Of a stretch of DNA of 7,338 bases, positions 4,890 through 7,338 are shown piece by piece; position 1 is the first letter of the stretch; each line of letters begins with the position of its first letter. A program made the translations under genes and the position numbers. Origin of the DNA: an uncultured Myxococcales bacterium (GTDB lineage: Bacteria > Myxococcota_A > Bradymonadia > UBA7976 > UBA1532). The stretch is taken from positions 1 through 7,338 of the forward strand of contig CALBMW010000685.1 in the NCBI GenBank assembly GCA_937896275.1, read 5' to 3'. The notes beneath the pieces are model-generated. The model saw only the letters and a program-made list of their open reading frames with translations. It had not been told where the DNA came from and searched no databases.

Positions 4890-7338
4890 ATGCAGGCACG
4901 GGTCTCGTGGGGGCCGACGCTTTGGCCCATCGTGCTGGTGCTGGCGCTGGCGGCGTGTGACGACGGCGGCAGCAGCACGCCGGCGGCGGACACCGGCCCC
5001 GGGGCGGACAGCGGCGGCCAAGGCGGCGAGGGCGGCCAAGGGGGCGCGGGCGGCCTCGGCGACATGGGGGGCGTGGGCGGCATGGGCGGTGGCATGGGTG
5101 GGGCGGACGCCGGCCCGGCGTGCGACTGCGGCGGCCGCGACCTCACCTGCGACGAGGCCACCGGCACCTGCCTCGAGGTCTCGCCCTGTGATCGCGACCT
5201 CCAGTGCCTCGCCGGACGCGTCTGCACGGAGGGCGCATGCGCCGACGGGTGCGCCGACGACACCGCCTGCGCGGCGACGCCGGAGGCGCCCACCTGCATC
5301 GACGGCCGGTGTGGCAATTGCCGCGAGGCCGCCGACTGCGGTCAAGGCCAGGCCTGCAACGCCGCGCATGTCTGCGTGGCCCCCGACCGCTGCGAGGCGA
5401 CGAGCGCGTGCCTGCCGGGCGACGTCTGCGCCGACGGCAACTGCGCGGACGGTTTCGACTGCAATGACGGGGACACCTGCCCCGGCGCCTTCGTGTGCCG
5501 CGAGAACGGCGCGTGCGCGCCCACCGGGCCCGGCGAGCGCTGCGCCTCCGACGACGCCTGCGCGCTGGGTGAGGTGTGCCTGGGCGCGGCCGGTTGCGCG
5601 TCGTGCCAGGAGGACGACGACTGCCCGGGAAACCAGACGTGCAGCCCCGGCGAGGGGTGCGCCGAGCCCGCCGGGTGCAGCGACGACGAGGACTGCACCG
5701 GAGGCCGTGTGTGCGCCCGGGGCGCCTGCGGGGCGCCCGCCTGCGACGAGGACGACTACGAGGTGAACAACACCGCGGCCAGCGCCAGCCAAATCCGGGG
5801 CGACGCCGGCTATCGCGGCCTGGCGAGCTGCGACGACGACTGGTTCGAGTTCGAGCTGCCGGCTGACACGGTGGCCGAGATCGTGGTGCGCCAGCTCGAC
5901 CGCGACGCCGATCTCACCTTGCAGGTGGTGACGGCCGATGGCGTCGAGCTGGCCGTGTCCGACACGGGGCTCGCGACCGAGGCCGCCGTCATCGGGCCCT
6001 TCGTGACGGCGCGGCCGGTGCGCGCGCGGATCTTCCAGCGCGCCCCCTACTCGGTGGGACGCTACGACCTCGAGATCGGCTTCCTGCGCGAGGGCGCGTG
6101 CGTCGACGACGCGCGCGAGGCGGGGGCCGGCGACGACACTGCGGCCACCGGCATCCTGGTGCGCACGGCCGACGAACCGGGCTTTCAGGGCGACGTCGCC
6201 GGGCGCCTTTGCCCCGGCGACGCCGACTTCGTCTGCTTCTATATGGAGGCGCAGGAGAACCTCACCGTGTCGGTGATGGTGGCCAGCGGCAACGCCGTGG
6301 TCCTGGGCGATCTCTACAATCGGCAGGGCGAGCTCATCGAGGCCGCCAGCGGGCGGTGGAGCCGGAGCGGCATCGGCGACAGCGACATCGCGCAGCGCAC
6401 CGGTCGCGGCGTGCACTGCCTGCGCCTCGCGGCCGAGAGCGGCTCGGGCACCTACGTGGTGCGCCTGCGCGCGGTCAGTCGCGGCGTCGAGTCGCTCTGT
6501 GACGACGCCGAGCCGCTGGCGCTGCGGGACGGGGTCGTCACCGCCGAGGGCGCCTTGGGCAACGGGGACGAGACCTCGCCGACCTGTGCCGCCGTGCGGG
6601 CCGACGGGGGCGAGATCGGCTACGCCGTGACGGTCGACGATCCCGACTCGGCGAGCGGCGAGTGCGTCAACACGCCCTGCGTCTTCCCGCCGGTGCTCCT
6701 GACGGCGCAGGTCGCGGGCCGCGCCACGGGTACGCTCGGCGACCCAGTGGTCTCGGTCCGCGCCGACTGCATCAACGCCGGCAGCGAGGTCGCGTGCTCG
6801 ATCGGCTCACTGCCGAGCGACGATCCGCTCGTGGCGCTGCCCAACCCCGCCGTCGCGCGCGCGGCGATCACCGAGCCGGGCACCTATGTGGTCCTGGTGG
6901 ATGGCGTCGCTTCCGGCGACGACCCGAGCTACAGCCTGCAGGTGGCGACCGCGCCCCTCGCGGCGGCGCCCCGCAACGACCGTTGCGAGCAGGCCGAGGC
7001 GATCACGCTCGACGCCATGGGCAACACGACCCTGACCGTCAACCTGGACCGCGCGCGGGACGACGTCGACGGTTGCCTGGGTCCGGATGGGCCCGACGCG
7101 ATCTACAGCCTGTCCATGCCGACCTCGGGCCGGGTGCGCGTCGAGATCGATCCCATCACCGACCGCCTCGCGGCGGGCGCCTACCTCGTCGAGCGCTGCG
7201 GCGACGTGGGGCCCATCGCCTGCGGCTTCGGCTTCGACCGCGTGGTGCCGGCCGGCGACTACTTCCTGGTGGTCGAGGGCATCGGCCGCAACGGCATCGG
7301 CCGCGCGCGCGCCACCGTGCACGTCGAGCCGGCCGGCC
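4890..7338 (+). CDS. Large cysteine-repeat lipoprotein with PPC-like beta-sandwich domains (cut by right edge)
   Basis: This open frame runs 816 codons to the right edge without a stop. ATG at 4890 has a GGGGGGGA site six bases upstream. A short signal peptide ends in a Leu-Ala-Ala-Cys lipobox with Cys23 as the predicted lipid anchor, followed by Asp-Asp. Residues 28-41 are Ser/Pro/Ala/Asp-rich and 42-71 are a Gly/Met linker. Residues 78-285 are cysteine-rich, with eight four-cysteine repeats at 98-280. Four beta-sandwich regions follow: 286-400, 404-528, 537-688 and 697 onward. The first fits the bacterial pre-peptidase C-terminal (PPC) pattern (Glu-Val-Asn-Asn-Thr, Ala spacing, then Asp-Asp-Trp-Phe-Glu-Phe). 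The second is PPC-like (Gly-Asp-Ala-Asp-Phe-Val-Cys-Phe), and the last two are more divergent, each opening with a Cys-x-x-Ala segment. No protease or other catalytic motif is visible in this part. It is read divergently from the secreted PKD gene and resembles the left-edge lipoprotein in layout. A cell-surface binding or scaffold role is inferred; an enzyme domain beyond the edge cannot be excluded. Confidence 0.92.
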   Translation, partial: MQARVSWGPTLWPIVLVLALAACDDGGSSTPAADTGPGADSGGQGGEGGQGGAGGLGDMGGVGGMGGGMGGADAGPACDCGGRDLTCDEATGTCLEVSPCDRDLQCLAGRVCTEGACADGCADDTACAATPEAPTCIDGRCGNCREAADCGQGQACNAAHVCVAPDRCEATSACLPGDVCADGNCADGFDCNDGDTCPGAFVCRENGACAPTGPGERCASDDACALGEVCLGAAGCASCQEDDDCPGNQTCSPGEGCAEPAGCSDDEDCTGGRVCARGACGAPACDEDDYEVNNTAASASQIRGDAGYRGLASCDDDWFEFELPADTVAEIVVRQLDRDADLTLQVVTADGVELAVSDTGLATEAAVIGPFVTARPVRARIFQRAPYSVGRYDLEIGFLREGACVDDAREAGAGDDTAATGILVRTADEPGFQGDVAGRLCPGDADFVCFYMEAQENLTVSVMVASGNAVVLGDLYNRQGELIEAASGRWSRSGIGDSDIAQRTGRGVHCLRLAAESGSGTYVVRLRAVSRGVESLCDDAEPLALRDGVVTAEGALGNGDETSPTCAAVRADGGEIGYAVTVDDPDSASGECVNTPCVFPPVLLTAQVAGRATGTLGDPVVSVRADCINAGSEVACSIGSLPSDDPLVALPNPAVARAAITEPGTYVVLVDGVASGDDPSYSLQVATAPLAAAPRNDRCEQAEAITLDAMGNTTLTVNLDRARDDVDGCLGPDGPDAIYSLSMPTSGRVRVEIDPITDRLAAGAYLVERCGDVGPIACGFGFDRVVPAGDYFLVVEGIGRNGIGRARATVHVEPAG
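5181..5729 (+). repeat. Eight tandem four-cysteine repeats in the plus-strand lipoprotein
   Basis: Residues 98-280 hold eight units of about 20-23 residues with the core C-x5-C-x5-C-x4/5-C. By residue: Cys 100/106/112/117; 121/127/136/141; 144/150/156/162; 168/174/180/185; 191/197/203/209; 218/224/230/236; 239/245/251/257; and 263/269/275/280. Unit 2 has a longer third gap of eight residues. A (Asp/Glu)-x-(Asp/x)-Cys then Gly-x-Val-Cys pattern recurs. The regular, even cysteine count points to two disulphides per unit and a rod-like stalk between the lipid anchor and the beta-sandwich domains. Units are diverged at the DNA level. Confidence 0.85.

Noticed and set aside
5016..5102. Gly-rich, GGC/GGT-repetitive stretch, considered as a DNA repeat or CRISPR-like element
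   Set aside because: It is in-frame low-complexity coding for the Gly/Met linker behind the lipobox, with no regular repeat and spacer structure.
4630..5766. 378-codon plus-strand frame overlapping the lipoprotein start
   Set aside because: It reads an alternative frame across the intergenic gap and the cysteine repeats. The overlapping frame from 4890 gives a clean lipobox and regular cysteine spacing.
3516..6416. 966-codon minus-strand open frame spanning the divergent gap
   Set aside because: It runs antisense to the plus-strand lipoprotein and out of frame with the PKD gene, and its product is Arg/Ala/Gly low complexity. It crosses both real starts and ribosome binding sites, which would be unlikely for a true gene.

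Overview
The window is very GC-rich and gene-dense. It holds three genes for exported proteins and no visible core metabolism, RNA gene, CRISPR array or mobile element. Two features suggest a predatory or social delta-proteobacterial lineage such as Myxococcota or Bradymonadota: lipoproteins with a Gly/Met-rich linker and 'DxDC'-type cysteine repeats behind the lipobox, and a large secreted multi-PKD protein. This placement is an inference from protein style, not from a marker gene.

Layout, left to right. (1) Positions 1-335, minus strand: the N-terminal part of a cysteine-rich lipoprotein that runs off the left edge. (2) Positions 336-445: a 110-base gap with a pair of GC-rich hairpins and the ribosome binding site of gene 1. 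(3) Positions 446-4675, minus strand: a complete 1409-residue secreted protein with a Sec signal peptide, an Ig-like N-terminal region, six PKD-type beta-sandwich units, one more Ig/cadherin-like unit and a C-terminal YVTN-type beta-propeller. PKD unit 1 carries a block of EF-hand-like calcium loops, and PKD unit 6 carries an eight-cysteine insert. (4) Positions 4676-4889: a 214-base divergent intergenic region rich in inverted repeats. (5) Positions 4890-7338, plus strand: a large lipoprotein with eight tandem four-cysteine repeats followed by at least four beta-sandwich (PPC-like) domains, open at the right edge. No gene-free stretch exceeds 300 bases.

The three proteins look like one surface or secreted set. 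The two lipoproteins at the ends are paralogous in layout (Cys at residue 23, then Asp-Asp, a Ser/Thr-Pro-Ala-Ala-Asp segment, a Gly-rich linker and cysteine repeats). The PKD protein between them carries one exact copy of the same cysteine spacing (C-x5-C-x5-C-x4-C) inside its last PKD unit. The two divergent genes also have the same GGGGGGGA ribosome binding octamer, each preceded by a matching TCCCC exactly 13 bases upstream that could mask it. No enzyme active site is visible. The likely role is adhesion, matrix or surface scaffolding, or binding to other surface components. I see no proof of a wholly new system; the shared cysteine module and the matched leaders are the points most worth following up.
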